This document shows, piece after piece, positions 1-9,908 of a stretch of DNA of 64,000 nt. Where the stretch lies: positions 2,852,001 through 2,916,000 of the forward strand of contig NZ_CP119546.1 in assembly GCF_029277985.1 (NCBI RefSeq), given 5' to 3'. The DNA comes from Providencia stuartii. Its GTDB lineage: Bacteria; Pseudomonadota; Gammaproteobacteria; Enterobacterales; Enterobacteriaceae. Numbering within the stretch: the first letter of the stretch is position 1; each line of letters starts with the position of its first letter. The notes below the pieces were generated by a model. That model saw only the letters and a program-made list of their open reading frames with translations. It was not told the DNA's origin and did no database searches. The position numbers and the translations under genes are program-made.

Positions 1-18
1 ATGATTGGAGATAGCCAT
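1..18 (-). CDS. 5' end of an unidentified gene (partial)
   Basis: Only six codons lie in the window (MAISNH). The call rests on an ATG at 18-16 on the minus strand preceded by a near-perfect Shine-Dalgarno (AAGGAGGA, complement of 27-34) at 8 nt spacing. Such a strong site is unlikely by chance next to an open frame. The product cannot be named. It would be divergent from cutA, so the 420 bp between them would hold both promoters. Confidence 0.5.
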
Positions 19-439
19 TTATAAGATCCTCCTTAATCTTTAAATTCATTTTCCCTCATAAAGAATATCGGCTTAATTATTAAAGCAATATAAAAGTGAA
101 ACACCACAATATACAAAAAACCAGACTAATTTATATTAAAATTAACAAAAATGAAGGCTGAATCGAATTATTAATATAAACAGCTTTTATTATGAAATAA
201 TCACATTAAATAAAAGACTTCAATCTTCATTTACTATAGTGTTCAAATAATAATCTCTTTGTACCTATTTTCTCTTTCATAATTTTGTTTCTCTTACCAT
301 CATGATAATTAAGGTATGAAACTATTACTCTCTGCACTACAATTATCTGTTGATTGAATTTCATACCCTGTATGGCTATTTAATCTAACCTTAATCATGA
401 ATATACTCCAAATAAACTCACGACTCTGAGGAAATATAA
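19..439. other. AT-rich divergent intergenic region with nested inverted repeats
   Basis: No coding sequence is visible. It separates the left-edge minus-strand start from cutA. At 301-399 there are nested inverted repeats: an outer pair (301-315 with 388-399, CATGAT/TAAGGT against ACCTTAATCATG) and an inner pair (GGTATGAAA 313-321 with TTTCATACC 359-367). The two pairings share the GGT at 313-315, so they are mutually exclusive at that point. This could be a cutA leader structure or a cluster of protein sites. Confidence 0.4.
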
Positions 440-787
440 ATGACAAAAAATGATGTTAGTTATGATAAAGAACAACAGCCTTGTATTATTTTATGCACGA
501 CGAATAGCCAAAACAATGCCATCAAAATTGCTCAGCAATTATTAGATAAACGGTTAGCGGCATGTGTCTCTTTGCTACCCGAGATAACATCGATATATCA
601 ATGGAAAAACACGATCGAACAAGATAAAGAAATAATGTTATTCATTAAATCTACGCATAAAAATCAGCCTGAATTATTCGCTGCCATCAAGGAAATTCAC
701 CCATACGAAACCCCAGAGTTGATTAGCCTAGATTTAGATAAAATCGATAGCCGTTATCTAGAGTGGTTAATAAAAGCGGTAAAATGA
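440..787 (+). CDS. cutA: Divalent-cation tolerance protein CutA
   Basis: A small cytoplasmic trimeric protein of the CutA1 family (ferredoxin-like fold), linked in E. coli to copper and divalent-cation tolerance; its exact biochemical role is still unclear. The 115-residue length fits the family (E. coli 112). Family features seen are the early TTNS segment after a beta strand, the RLAACVS motif, the YQW stretch and the conserved HPYETPE motif near the C-terminus. An ATG with GAGGAAAT upstream supports the start. It stands alone and is followed by a plus-strand terminator at about 924. Confidence 0.93.
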   Translation: MTKNDVSYDKEQQPCIILCTTNSQNNAIKIAQQLLDKRLAACVSLLPEITSIYQWKNTIEQDKEIMLFIKSTHKNQPELFAAIKEIHPYETPELISLDLDKIDSRYLEWLIKAVK

Positions 788-923
788 ACCAATAATCATC
801 CTAAATAGTGAGTAAGCTCTCAATATTTCAATCACATCTCTCATTATCTAAGGGTAAACAACTGGTCAGCTCTGGTAAGTAAAAAATTAATGTTATACAG
901 AAGTTCTCGTTTTCGATTTATTT

Positions 924-947
924 GCCCTCTTTTAGGAGGGCTTTTTT
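924..947 (+). terminator. Rho-independent terminator, probably for cutA
   Basis: The stem GCCCTC / GAGGGC is followed by a run of six T on the plus strand. It lies 137 bp beyond the cutA stop, with no other plus-strand gene between. Confidence 0.75.
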
Positions 948-976
948 ATCCTATTAAAACATATCAATAAAAGTAT

Positions 977-1004
977 AAAAAAGACCCTCATTTAAAGAGG
1001 GGTC
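977..1004 (-). terminator. Rho-independent terminator for the bet operon
   Basis: On the minus strand, GACCCCTC pairs with GAGGGTC across a short AT loop and is followed by six T (complement of 977-982). It is the second hairpin downstream of betA. Confidence 0.7.
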
Positions 1005-1082
1005 ACTTGAAAATCAACGGAGTTAAATAAGTAACTTCACCTACTGTGATATACGCTTATTTTTACTGTTCAATAAAACAAG

Positions 1083-1106
1083 AAACCCCCAATAAATCGG
1101 GGGCGA
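1083..1106 (-). terminator. First hairpin downstream of betA
   Basis: A five-pair CCCCC/GGGGG stem lies 20 bp after the betA stop. On the minus strand it is followed by TTTCT, a weak U-tract. With the hairpin at 977-1004 it forms a tandem terminator. Confidence 0.55.
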
Positions 1107-1124
1107 AAATAAAATGAATGATGA

Positions 1125-2792
1125 TTAAATTTGGCGTACAGGCGTATCACCTGCAACATAGTAGTCTGCTTGGCTCGCAGGTAACGGCTCACGACCACGG
1201 ATTTTATCCGCCATCTTTTCAGCTATCATGATGGTTGTTGCATTCAAATTACCCGTGATAATCAGCGGCATAATTGATGCATCAATTATCCTGAGATTTT
1301 CGAGTCCATGAACCCGACCTGCACCGTCAACAACGGCCATTTCATCATATCCCATCTTGCATGAACCACAGGGATGAAATGCTGTTTCAGCACGTTCACG
1401 CACAAATGCATCCAGCTCTTCATCCGTTTGGATATGCTTACCAGGGCTAATTTCTTTACCTCGATAAGGATCCAGTGCTGGCTGTGCCATGATTTCACGT
1501 GTAATACGAATGGCTGCGCGGAACTCTTCCCAATCCTGTTCACTGGACATGTAGTTGAACAAAATACTAGGGTGCTGATAAGGATCCGTGGATTTTAATC
1601 TTACACGACCACGGCTAGGTGAACGCATCGACCCAACGTGTGCTTGGAAGCCATGCACATTTACAGCATTACTGCCGTTATAGTTAATGGCTACAGGTAA
1701 GAAGTGAAATTGAATATTTGGCCACGCAAATTTATCGCTGGTACGAATAAATCCGCCAGCTTCAAATTGGTTACTGGCACCAATCCCCGTACCTTTAAAT
1801 AACCATTCAGCACCAATTGCGGGTTGGTTATACCACTTTAATGCTGGATAGAGAGATACAGGCTGCTTACATTCATACTGCAAATACATTTCCAGATGAT
1901 CTTGTAAATTTTGCCCTACTCCCGGTAAGACATGTACAGCAGGAATATTAAACTCTTGCAGAACATCTTCAGGCCCAACCCCCGAACGTTGCAAAATTTG
2001 AGGTGAAGCTATCGCCCCAGCACATAATAGAACCTCCTTACGTGCTTTTGCCTGAACGGCTGTTTTATTATTCCCTTGATAAAACTTCACACCGACTGCT
2101 TTTTTGTCTTCAAATTCAATAATATCTGTCGTAGCATGCGTGATAATAGTTAAATTAGGACGTTTTCTGGCTTGATCCAGATAACCACGAGCCGTACTCG
2201 CACGACGCCCTTTTGGCGTTACTGTTCTATCCATAGGGCCAAAGCCCTCTTGTTGATAGCCATTCAGGTCATCAGTTCGCGGATAACCCGCTTGAACACC
2301 GGCCTCAACCATGGCATGAAACAACACGTTATTGCCATTTTTCGGTGTCGTCACACTCACGGGGCCATCGCCACCATGATAATCATTAGCCCCTATATCA
2401 CGCGTTTCTGCTTTGCGGAAATAGGGCAAACAATTGAGATAACGCCAATCTTCTAAGCCTGGTGCTTGAGCCCACCCATCAAAATCTAATGCATTACCAC
2501 GGATATAGCACATGCCATTGATCAGTGATGAGCCTCCTAATCCTTTTCCTCGTCCGCACTCCATACGGCGATTATTCATATGCGGTTCAGGATCAGTTTC
2601 ATAGGCCCAATTATAACGTCGACCTTGTAATGGATAGGCTAAAGCCGCTGGCATTTGTGTACGAAAATCGAACCTGTAGTCCGGTCCTCCAGCTTCAAGG
2701 AGCAGCACAGTAACATCAGAATCTTCTGTCAGGCGGGTAGCAAGAACGTTACCGGCTGAACCAGCACCGATAATAATGTAGTCATAGACCAT
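1125..2792 (-). CDS. betA: Choline dehydrogenase BetA
   Basis: A membrane-associated FAD enzyme of the GMC oxidoreductase family that oxidises choline to betaine aldehyde, the first step of glycine-betaine synthesis for osmoprotection. The N-terminal dinucleotide motif [13 protein letters not shown] and the GMC signature region ([15 protein letters not shown], about residues 80-95) are clear, and the protein aligns with E. coli BetA throughout. The start is placed at the ATG giving MVYDYIIIG, with GAGGAGAT 6 nt upstream, rather than 24 bp earlier; this gives 555 residues (E. coli 556). It is last in betI-betB-betA, 39 bp after betB. Confidence 0.97.
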   Translation of the reverse strand: MVYDYIIIGAGSAGNVLATRLTEDSDVTVLLLEAGGPDYRFDFRTQMPAALAYPLQGRRYNWAYETDPEPHMNNRRMECGRGKGLGGSSLINGMCYIRGNALDFDGWAQAPGLEDWRYLNCLPYFRKAETRDIGANDYHGGDGPVSVTTPKNGNNVLFHAMVEAGVQAGYPRTDDLNGYQQEGFGPMDRTVTPKGRRASTARGYLDQARKRPNLTIITHATTDIIEFEDKKAVGVKFYQGNNKTAVQAKARKEVLLCAGAIASPQILQRSGVGPEDVLQEFNIPAVHVLPGVGQNLQDHLEMYLQYECKQPVSLYPALKWYNQPAIGAEWLFKGTGIGASNQFEAGGFIRTSDKFAWPNIQFHFLPVAINYNGSNAVNVHGFQAHVGSMRSPSRGRVRLKSTDPYQHPSILFNYMSSEQDWEEFRAAIRITREIMAQPALDPYRGKEISPGKHIQTDEELDAFVRERAETAFHPCGSCKMGYDEMAVVDGAGRVHGLENLRIIDASIMPLIITGNLNATTIMIAEKMADKIRGREPLPASQADYYVAGDTPVRQI

Positions 2793-2831
2793 TGTTATCT
2801 CCTCTGTTTCAGTCAAATTTAAAATAAGCGA

Positions 2832-4310
2832 TTAAAATACCGAGGCAAACTCCCCAAGTTCGACTTGTATTGATTTTATTTGAGTATAATTTTGGAGTGT
2901 TACTAGGCCATTTTCACGACCCACCCCTGAGTGCTTATAGCCCCCAACAGGCATTTGTGCTGGTGATTCCCCCCAAGTATTTATCCAACAGATACCCGCT
3001 TCTAATTGATGGATGACTCGATGCGCTCGTGAGATATCACGAGTGACAAGCCCTGCGGCTAAGCCATATAACGTATGGTTTGCACGTTCGATAACTTCAT
3101 CTTCCGACTGATAACTCAAAATACTCATCACAGGACCAAAAATCTCTTCTTGGGTGATTTGCATATCATCAGAACAATCAGTAAAGACGGTTGGCAGCAC
3201 ATAAGCGCCTTGAGCAAATGCTCCTTCAGTCAAACGCTCACCACCACAAAGTAATTTAGCGCCCTGCTGTTTGCCTATTTCGATATAGCGCAATACATTT
3301 TCCATATGTGGAAAACTCACCAATGGACCAAAGTTAGTTGTCTCATCGAGCGGTGAACCTATTTTGATGCGCGCCACACGTTGTTGAATTTTCTCTTCAA
3401 ATTGTGCTTTTAAGCTTTCTGGCACAAAAACTCGAGTGCCGTTAGTACAAACTTGGCCTGAACTATAGAAATTGGCCATCATGGCAATATCTGCTGCGTT
3501 ATCCAGATCAGCATCATCAAAAATAATAAGCGGTGACTTGCCACCAAGTTCCATCGTGACATCTTTTAATGTCGAACCCGAAGCATTTGCCATCACTTTT
3601 TTGCCTGTCGCAACACCACCGGTGAAGGATATTTTTGCAATCCCTGGGTGTTCTGTTAGCCATTGACCCACATCCGCACCAGCGCCCGTCACAACGTTAA
3701 AAACGCCTGCTGGCAGTCCGGCTTCCGTATAAATCTCAGCCAGTTTTAGTGCGGTCAGCGATGTGACTTCACTTGGCTTAAATACCATGGCATTACCTGC
3801 CGCCAAAGCGGGTGCAGATTTCCAAAGTGCGATTTGAATTGGATAGTTCCACGCACCAATCCCAGCAACAACCCCAAGTGGCTCGCGGCGTGTATAGACG
3901 AATGCGCTCTCACGTAAAGGAATTTGCTCTCCTTCTAACGCGGGGATCAAGCCTGCATAGTACTCTAAAACATCAGCACCCGTGACAATATCCACATAGC
4001 GTGTTTCAGATAATGGTTTACCGGTATCCAACGTTTCCAAGTGTGCCAATTCGTCATTGCGCTCACGTAAAATATCAACAGCACGGCGTAAAATACGAGA
4101 ACGCTCCATTGCCGTCATCGCTGCCCATACTTTTTGCCCTTGTTTGGCACTTTCCACAGCCCAATCAATGTCTTCACGCGTTGCAGATTGTAAACATGCG
4201 ATCACTTCACCATTCGCTGGATTCATTGCATCAAACTGCCCACATTCAGGTTGTGAGCTATCCACATAACCACCATGAATATAAAGTTTATGTAATTGTG
4301 GTTGGTGCAT
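2832..4310 (-). CDS. betB: Betaine aldehyde dehydrogenase BetB
   Basis: A cytoplasmic NAD(P)-dependent aldehyde dehydrogenase that converts betaine aldehyde to glycine betaine. At 492 residues it matches E. coli BetB (490). The cofactor motif [11 protein letters not shown], the catalytic-Glu motif MELGGKSPL and the catalytic-Cys segment [12 protein letters not shown] are all present, so the enzyme looks intact. AAAGGAGAT stands directly before the ATG. It lies 29 bp after betI and 39 bp before betA in one operon. Confidence 0.97.
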   Translation of the reverse strand: MHQPQLHKLYIHGGYVDSSQPECGQFDAMNPANGEVIACLQSATREDIDWAVESAKQGQKVWAAMTAMERSRILRRAVDILRERNDELAHLETLDTGKPLSETRYVDIVTGADVLEYYAGLIPALEGEQIPLRESAFVYTRREPLGVVAGIGAWNYPIQIALWKSAPALAAGNAMVFKPSEVTSLTALKLAEIYTEAGLPAGVFNVVTGAGADVGQWLTEHPGIAKISFTGGVATGKKVMANASGSTLKDVTMELGGKSPLIIFDDADLDNAADIAMMANFYSSGQVCTNGTRVFVPESLKAQFEEKIQQRVARIKIGSPLDETTNFGPLVSFPHMENVLRYIEIGKQQGAKLLCGGERLTEGAFAQGAYVLPTVFTDCSDDMQITQEEIFGPVMSILSYQSEDEVIERANHTLYGLAAGLVTRDISRAHRVIHQLEAGICWINTWGESPAQMPVGGYKHSGVGRENGLVTLQNYTQIKSIQVELGEFASVF

Positions 4311-4339
4311 AATATCTCCTTTCTGTTAAAACGGTTGGC

Positions 4340-4936
4340 TTAGCTATCCTTATGCCGAGTAAATTGCATATCGATATATTCATTCGTAATGGTTAAAGCA
4401 TCTTGCAGGGGAAAAGCCTCATTACTCAAGGCACTACGCAACCATAACCCATCGATCAATGCCGCTAATCCTTTAGCAGCCATGCGTGCAGATTGTTTAT
4501 CAAGTACACGCGAAAATTCATAACTGAGATTGGAATATAGCCGTCTATCATTCACTTGCTGTAACCGATTTAAACTCGGTTGATGCATGCTACTTGCCCA
4601 AAATGCCAGCCATGTTTTCATCGCCGCTTCACTAATTTGTGAAGAATCAAAATTACCTTCAACGATGGCTTGAATACGCTGCTTTGGCTGAGCATGACTC
4701 AACAGTCTTAAACGCATCGCAACAGCAACGCCTAGTTGGTACTGTATATGGCGCATTGTCGCCTCTAGCAGACCGTTTTTATCACGAAAGTAATGACTAA
4801 TAATGCCGGTTGATACTCCCGCCTTTCGAGCAATTAAAGCGATACTCGCCTCTTGCATACCGACTTCATTAATCACATCAAGTGTGGCTTGAATTAACTG
4901 CTGCTTACGTATCGATTGCATTCCTATTTTCGGCAT
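4340..4936 (-). CDS. betI: TetR-family choline-responsive repressor BetI
   Basis: A transcriptional repressor of the bet genes, released by choline in E. coli. The N-terminal TetR helix-turn-helix (about residues 10-55, with [20 protein letters not shown]) is almost identical to E. coli BetI, and the C-terminal ligand domain keeps the [12 protein letters not shown] segment. At 198 residues it is close to the E. coli length (195). It is first in the betIBA operon and divergent from betT, the usual arrangement. The palindrome at 4988-5001 in its own upstream region is the likely operator. Confidence 0.95.
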   Translation of the reverse strand: MPKIGMQSIRKQQLIQATLDVINEVGMQEASIALIARKAGVSTGIISHYFRDKNGLLEATMRHIQYQLGVAVAMRLRLLSHAQPKQRIQAIVEGNFDSSQISEAAMKTWLAFWASSMHQPSLNRLQQVNDRRLYSNLSYEFSRVLDKQSARMAAKGLAALIDGLWLRSALSNEAFPLQDALTITNEYIDMQFTRHKDS

Positions 4937-4987
4937 GATTTCTTAACCCAAAAAATACAGTGAACCTATTTATTAAACTTTTTTTTA

Positions 4988-5001
4988 ATTGAACATTCAA
5001 T
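4988..5001. promoter_or_regulatory. Putative BetI operator
   Basis: A perfect inverted repeat, ATTGAA-CA-TTCAAT, lies in the 210 bp divergent gap between betI and betT. BetI of E. coli binds a palindrome in this gap. The position and TetR-type symmetry support the call; binding is inferred. Confidence 0.6.
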
Positions 5002-5146
5002 CAATATTAACTATATTTTATCACAATTACTTTACAAACATAAGGAGAGGATAGGCGTAAAAATTCAACTCTTTGCTTTTAATTCAACAAATTAGCAAAG
5101 AATGTAACTTTTAACTTTCGAATAAATAAAATTGTGGAAACTGCCG

Positions 5147-7189
5147 ATGACAATTCAAAATAGTCCAAAAAATCAGCAGAAAGACAAATTAAACTCTGTG
5201 GTTTTTTTCACTTCTGCTGGTTTAATACTAGCATTTTCATTTTTCACCATACTCATGACAGAAACGGCCAATCAGTGGATCGTTGCCACCCTTGGATGGG
5301 TATCAAAAACGTTTGGTTGGTATTATCTATTAGCCGCAACGCTGTATATTGTCTTTGTGATATTCGTAGCGACTTCTCGTTTTGGTAATATCAAATTAGG
5401 TCCAGAGCAATCGAAACCTGAATTTAGTGTACTCAGTTGGTCTGCCATGCTGTTTGCTGCCGGAATCGGTATCGACCTGATGTTTTTCTCCGTCGCCGAA
5501 CCCGTGACACAGTATATGCTGCCACCTACAGGCGAAGGGGAAACATTAGAAGCAGCTCGTCAGTCGATGGTGTGGACTCTCTTCCACTATGGCCTGACGG
5601 GCTGGTCTATGTATGCATTAATGGGAATTGCGCTTGGTTACTTTAGCTACCGCTACAATTTACCGTTAACCATCCGTTCTGCACTTTATCCGATTTTTGG
5701 TAAACGTATTTATGGGCCTATCGGTCATACCGTCGATGTCGCCGCGGTTATTGGTACTATTTTTGGCATTGCAACCACACTCGGTATTGGTGTTGTTCAG
5801 CTCAATTATGGTTTAAAAGTCCTGTTTGACCTCCCGCAAGGGCTTGGTGTTCAGGGGGGATTAATCTTGCTCTCCGTCATCATGGCCGTGATTTCAGCCA
5901 CTTCTGGGGTCAATAAGGGGATCCGTATTTTATCGGAACTTAATGTATTGCTCGCATTAGGTTTGATCTTATTCATTTTGTTTGTTGGTGATACTGAGTT
6001 CTTACTCAATGCGCTAGTCCTTAATGTCGGTGATTACATTAATCGCTTTATGGGGATGACGCTCAATAGCTTTGCCTTTGACCGCCCAACGGATTGGATG
6101 AATAGCTGGACCTTATTCTTCTGGGCTTGGTGGGTCGCATGGTCGCCATTTGTTGGTTTGTTTCTTGCGCGTATTTCACGAGGAAGAACCATTCGCCAAT
6201 TTGTCATTGGCACACTGATTATCCCTTTTGTGTTTACCCTTCTCTGGTTATCTATTTTCGGTAACAGTGCGTTATACGAAATCATTCATGGCAATAAAGC
6301 ACTTGCTGAAACCGTTCTAGCGGCGCCTGAAAAAGGATTCTATTCACTGCTTGAACTTTACCCAGGTTTTGGTTTAACCGCTTCCGTTGCGACAATCACA
6401 GGCTTACTCTTTTATGTGACCTCCGCGGACTCAGGCTCATTAGTCCTTGGTAATTTCACGTCAAACTTAAGCGATATCAACAATGATGCGCCGAACTGGT
6501 TACGTATCTTTTGGTCTGTCGCAATTGGTTTATTAACCTTAGGGATGTTAATGACCGATGGCGTGGCGGCGTTACAAAACACAACCGTCATTATGGGTTT
6601 ACCTTTCAGTTTTGTTATTTTCTTTATTATGGCTGGGTTGTATAAGTCACTTAAAGTGGAAGATTTCAGACGAGTAAGTTCACTGACGACCAATGCACCA
6701 GCCCCGTTATACGGTAACGGAAAATTAAACTGGAAACAGCGATTAGGTCGTGTGATGAACTTCCCAGGTACTACCTATACACAGCGTATGTTGGATTTAG
6801 TCTGTACACCCGCAATGCAAGAGGTAGCAAAAGAGTTATCGCTACGTGGTGCTAACGTTGAATTTAATAGCCTTCCCCCCGTTGGCGATGAACGTTTAAA
6901 TCACTTAGAACTTGTCGTTGATCTGGCCGAAGAGCAGAACTTTATTTATCAAATTTGGCCTCAGCGTTACTCTGTGCCGGGCTTTACTTACCGAGCTCGT
7001 TCTGGAAAATCTCATTACTATCGCTTAGAGACCTTCCTTTGGGAGGGAACACAAGGCAATGACTTAATGGATTACACCAAAGAACAGGTGATCAGTGACA
7101 TTTTAGATCAATACGAAAAACATCTGAATTTCATTCACTTAAGTAGAGAAGCTCCAGGGGCAACATTGACCTTCCCTGAAACTAATTAA
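5147..7189 (+). CDS. betT: High-affinity choline transporter BetT (BCCT family)
   Basis: An inner-membrane, proton-driven choline uptake carrier with about 12 transmembrane helices and a hydrophilic C-terminal tail of roughly 170 residues, used for osmotic sensing in the long BetT subclass. The Trp-rich BCCT signature (FFWAWWVAWSPFVG, about residue 325) is present, and the protein resembles E. coli BetT over its length (680 vs 677). The ATG at 5147 is preferred over an upstream TTG because GGAAA lies 7 nt before it and MTIQNSPK then begins the cytoplasmic N-terminus. It is divergent from betIBA and supplies their substrate. Confidence 0.96.
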   Translation: MTIQNSPKNQQKDKLNSVVFFTSAGLILAFSFFTILMTETANQWIVATLGWVSKTFGWYYLLAATLYIVFVIFVATSRFGNIKLGPEQSKPEFSVLSWSAMLFAAGIGIDLMFFSVAEPVTQYMLPPTGEGETLEAARQSMVWTLFHYGLTGWSMYALMGIALGYFSYRYNLPLTIRSALYPIFGKRIYGPIGHTVDVAAVIGTIFGIATTLGIGVVQLNYGLKVLFDLPQGLGVQGGLILLSVIMAVISATSGVNKGIRILSELNVLLALGLILFILFVGDTEFLLNALVLNVGDYINRFMGMTLNSFAFDRPTDWMNSWTLFFWAWWVAWSPFVGLFLARISRGRTIRQFVIGTLIIPFVFTLLWLSIFGNSALYEIIHGNKALAETVLAAPEKGFYSLLELYPGFGLTASVATITGLLFYVTSADSGSLVLGNFTSNLSDINNDAPNWLRIFWSVAIGLLTLGMLMTDGVAALQNTTVIMGLPFSFVIFFIMAGLYKSLKVEDFRRVSSLTTNAPAPLYGNGKLNWKQRLGRVMNFPGTTYTQRMLDLVCTPAMQEVAKELSLRGANVEFNSLPPVGDERLNHLELVVDLAEEQNFIYQIWPQRYSVPGFTYRARSGKSHYYRLETFLWEGTQGNDLMDYTKEQVISDILDQYEKHLNFIHLSREAPGATLTFPETN

Positions 7190-7203
7190 GCGTTTTACTG
7201 CAA

Positions 7204-7225
7204 GGGGCCAATTAGGCCCCTTTTT
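7204..7225 (+). terminator. Rho-independent terminator of betT
   Basis: The stem GGGGCC / GGCCCC with a 5 nt loop is followed by five T, starting 14 bp after the betT stop. Confidence 0.85.
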
Positions 7226-7373
7226 AAATAACAATAACATGCCTGTTTTTGAAATAAATTTCATGACAAGTCATTAATCTGTTCATCATTTAACCAATAA
7301 AGATCGCGTATTTTGATCATTAATGGCGCGATGCCAGATGGTTAAAATTCCCCCGACTAAAAGAGAAATGATG

Positions 7374-8288
7374 ATGAATAAGACACTATTTGCACCTTAT
7401 TTCGATGTTACCGTTGATGCTATTTGGAACGACCCACTTGCTCCTAACGGCAAACCAAACCCTAAATATAGCCAAGCCGCGATAAGTCACAGCGTTGATG
7501 GTGTGTACTTGGCTTTTTTAACTGCGGATCCTAATAATAATGCCGCATGGGGAGCATACTCCAGTATGCCTATCTCTTGGGCTAAACCATTTTGTGATGC
7601 GTTAATTGAAGCCAATATCAAAGTGATTGTGTCATTCGGAGGTGCGGCTAACTATGATGTCTCTGCAAGGCAAACTGTTGACCAACTGATTGCAACCTAC
7701 CAAGAAGTCATTGATATTCTTGGCGCCTCGCAGCTAGATTTTGATTTTGAAAATGATTTATACGATGCCGATAAAACCTTCACCGCGCTATCAACCACAG
7801 TAAAAAATAACCCTGATATCACCTTGAGCCTAACGTTACCGGTGATGCCTTATGGCCTTGTCGAAAAAGGGTTAGCGCTAGTACAAAAATCTGTTAATGC
7901 AGGTTTAAAAATGAAAGTGAATGGTATGGCTATGGATTATGGTCAAGGAACTGATAAAAATATGGGGCAGGCCGCCGCAGATGTGGCAACCAGCCTAAAA
8001 GGTCAATTAAAAACCTACTACCCAACACTAACAGATGCAGAGCTGTATGATTTAGTACAAGTCACTCCAATGATTGGTCTTAATGATGATAGATCCATGT
8101 TTAATTTTAATGATATCAATACATTAAGTAATTTTGCGAAAACCAATGGCGTAAACTTAATTTCAATGTGGAGCTTAACCCGCGATAGGGTCGGCGTCGG
8201 CGAATTCGCATCAGCCTCTAATTCAGGCAACCCTGAGCAAACCAAAGATTTTGAATACACGGAACGCTTTACTAACGCACTGAAATAA
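7374..8288 (+). CDS. GH18 family (chitinase-like) protein
   Basis: A predicted glycoside hydrolase family 18 TIM-barrel protein. The catalytic DxDxE motif is intact as LDFDFE (Asp122, Asp124, Glu126 from the chosen start), and the SFGG segment (about 87-90) fits the other conserved GH18 strand. A late MWSLTRDR segment carries the conserved Trp of the last barrel strand. Three ATGs lie in a row at 7368-7376; the third is chosen for its 8 nt spacing from AGAG. There is no signal peptide and no carbohydrate-binding module, so the protein is either cytoplasmic or exported without a Sec signal. The substrate cannot be read from sequence. It is monocistronic with its own terminator. Confidence 0.8.
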   Translation: MNKTLFAPYFDVTVDAIWNDPLAPNGKPNPKYSQAAISHSVDGVYLAFLTADPNNNAAWGAYSSMPISWAKPFCDALIEANIKVIVSFGGAANYDVSARQTVDQLIATYQEVIDILGASQLDFDFENDLYDADKTFTALSTTVKNNPDITLSLTLPVMPYGLVEKGLALVQKSVNAGLKMKVNGMAMDYGQGTDKNMGQAAADVATSLKGQLKTYYPTLTDAELYDLVQVTPMIGLNDDRSMFNFNDINTLSNFAKTNGVNLISMWSLTRDRVGVGEFASASNSGNPEQTKDFEYTERFTNALK

Positions 8289-8294
8289 CGGGCC

Positions 8295-8322
8295 AAGGTG
8301 AGGCGATACATTGCCTCGCCTT
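8295..8322 (+). terminator. Hairpin terminator of the GH18 gene
   Basis: AAGGTGAGGC pairs with GCCTCGCCTT (one G-U) across an 8 nt loop and is followed by ATTTCTT. It touches the stop of the convergent gene at 8321 and may serve both. Confidence 0.65.
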
Positions 8323-8680
8323 ATTTCTTCGCTTGTTCAATCATGTGCTTCAGTTGTTGCGGGTCATGCAACCAGGCTGGCTCCCCCGAGCATCCCATCG
8401 TGGCGAAAGCATGATGACAGACACCATTATTCCAACTATCCCACTCGCCACTTTGTTGTTTTTGAGCCAGTAAGTCTTCATAGCGGCGATCCTCTTCAGC
8501 CACTTTCTTTTTCGGATCAAAAATGAAACCTTGTTGCTGCTTGATAATATCAATACCTTGATAATCTTCATTATATACACGGTCAGCAGGCGCTTTTTCT
8601 GTGAAGGTATAATCCATTGCTATGGCTTGGATAGGGATAATAAATAGGCTAAATATCAATAAATTTTTAAGCATAATCAT
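8321..8680 (-). CDS. Small predicted exported protein of unknown function
   Basis: A 119-residue protein not recognised as any family. A Sec-type signal peptide is clear (hydrophobic LLIFSLFIIPIQA, likely cleavage after AIA near residue 21). The mature part is charged and polar, with a central EEDRRYEDLLAQKQQ helix and a C-terminal motif GVCHHAFATMGCSGEPAWLHD containing two Cys that could form a disulfide in the periplasm. The start may instead be the second Met (8674). It is convergent with the GH18 gene; no functional link is implied. Confidence 0.7.
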   Translation of the reverse strand: MIMLKNLLIFSLFIIPIQAIAMDYTFTEKAPADRVYNEDYQGIDIIKQQQGFIFDPKKKVAEEDRRYEDLLAQKQQSGEWDSWNNGVCHHAFATMGCSGEPAWLHDPQQLKHMIEQAKK

Positions 8681-8883
8681 ATTTTAATCACAAAATAATG
8701 CCAAAATTATAGATATGACGAATGAAATGGCGAGTTTTATCAGCCAAAACTTGTGTGACTGCCCTTTTTATCTGCAAAAAAGTGATCATTTAACCAAATT
8801 TCAAACGATTGATTTGGTTAAATTTAAAGGTTAAATATTCACTCATATACAGCTTAGTGAAGAATTACAGGTTTAACCCCCTA

Positions 8884-9669
8884 CTATAACGGATAATCGT
8901 GATAGCCCATTTTTTCTGAAATATGACGTCCAGCAACCTTTAGCAAACGAATATAATATTCCAACTGCTGTTCATCAAAGCGAATGGTAGGAAAAGATAT
9001 TGATAGCCCAGCAATCACATGGCCTAAACGGTCATAAACAGGCACTGCGATGCAACGTAGCCCCAGCTCTTGCTCTTCTCTGTCCTGTGCATAATGCAGC
9101 TTACGCACTTCAGCAAGCTCTCGCATAAATTGTTCGCTACTGAGGATCGTCGTCGCCGTTTTTTTCACAAACTCCACATTCTCTAAAATGCTGTTTACCG
9201 TGGCTTCATCTTGCCAAGCTAAAAGTACTTTGCCGATAGCGGTACAATACAATGGGTTACGCCGCCCGACCCGCGAATACATACGCAAGTTATAGCTAGA
9301 ATCAATTTTATGAATATAAATAATGGCGTTATCATCGAAAGCACCAAGATGCACAGCTTCATGTGTTAATTGACCAATATGCTGCATTTCTTTATCAGCA
9401 ATTTCAATTAAATCAACATACTCTAAAGATTTAGCACCTAATTCGAATAGTTTAAGCGTCAATGAATATTTATCCGCCTCCCCTTCCTGCGCCACATAGC
9501 CTAATTGTTTCATGGTTTGCAAGAAACGATAGGTGGTGGCTTTTGACATCAGCAGTCGTTGTGAAAGCTCAGACACGCCTATCTCTTTTTGTTCTCCTAA
9601 TGCATTGAGAATACTGAATACTTTTACTACTGACGAAACGGCATCCGTTTGCGTGACCTTATCCACCAT
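8884..9669 (-). CDS. kdgR: IclR-family transcriptional repressor KdgR
   Basis: A repressor of pectin/hexuronate catabolism genes, relieved by 2-keto-3-deoxygluconate in related bacteria. The N-terminal winged helix (about residues 10-70, with SELSQRLLMSKATTYRFLQTM) and the IclR effector domain (about 80-255) are complete at 261 residues. AGGAAGG precedes the ATG. The gene is divergent from kdgK-eda, and a KdgR-like box lies in the gap, which supports the assignment over other IclR members. Confidence 0.9.
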   Translation of the reverse strand: MVDKVTQTDAVSSVVKVFSILNALGEQKEIGVSELSQRLLMSKATTYRFLQTMKQLGYVAQEGEADKYSLTLKLFELGAKSLEYVDLIEIADKEMQHIGQLTHEAVHLGAFDDNAIIYIHKIDSSYNLRMYSRVGRRNPLYCTAIGKVLLAWQDEATVNSILENVEFVKKTATTILSSEQFMRELAEVRKLHYAQDREEQELGLRCIAVPVYDRLGHVIAGLSISFPTIRFDEQQLEYYIRLLKVAGRHISEKMGYHDYPL

Positions 9670-9794
9670 TCACCTTCCTATTTATTCAAACCAATATGAT
9701 AACCATATCAGATGGTTTGATGTGCCGATTTTATGTTTACTCAACAGCATAAAGATCACTTTCATGAAAAACAAGAACGCTGATTCGATATTTT

Positions 9795-9813
9795 TAAAAC
9801 GGCGTTTCATTTT
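9795..9813. promoter_or_regulatory. Putative KdgR box
   Basis: Read on the minus strand the site is AATGAAACGCCGTTTTA, close to the known KdgR consensus AATGAAACNNNGTTTCATT. It lies about 100 bp upstream of kdgK in the kdgR-kdgK divergent gap, so it could control kdgK-eda and kdgR itself. Confidence 0.6.
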
Positions 9814-9908
9814 TATTTGAACTTGTCTAAAAAATAGGTTTTAATGCTATTAGCTAATGAGGTTTTACTCAATTGAGTGATAAAAAATAAAAACGATAGG
9901 TGGTAAAA

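Larger units (their letters stand above)
788..1124. other. Intergenic region between convergent cutA and betA, mostly terminators
   Basis: No gene is recognised. The region contains one plus-strand and two minus-strand terminator-like hairpins, listed separately. The 135 bp between the cutA stop and the first hairpin holds no readable frame with a ribosome site. Confidence 0.6.
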
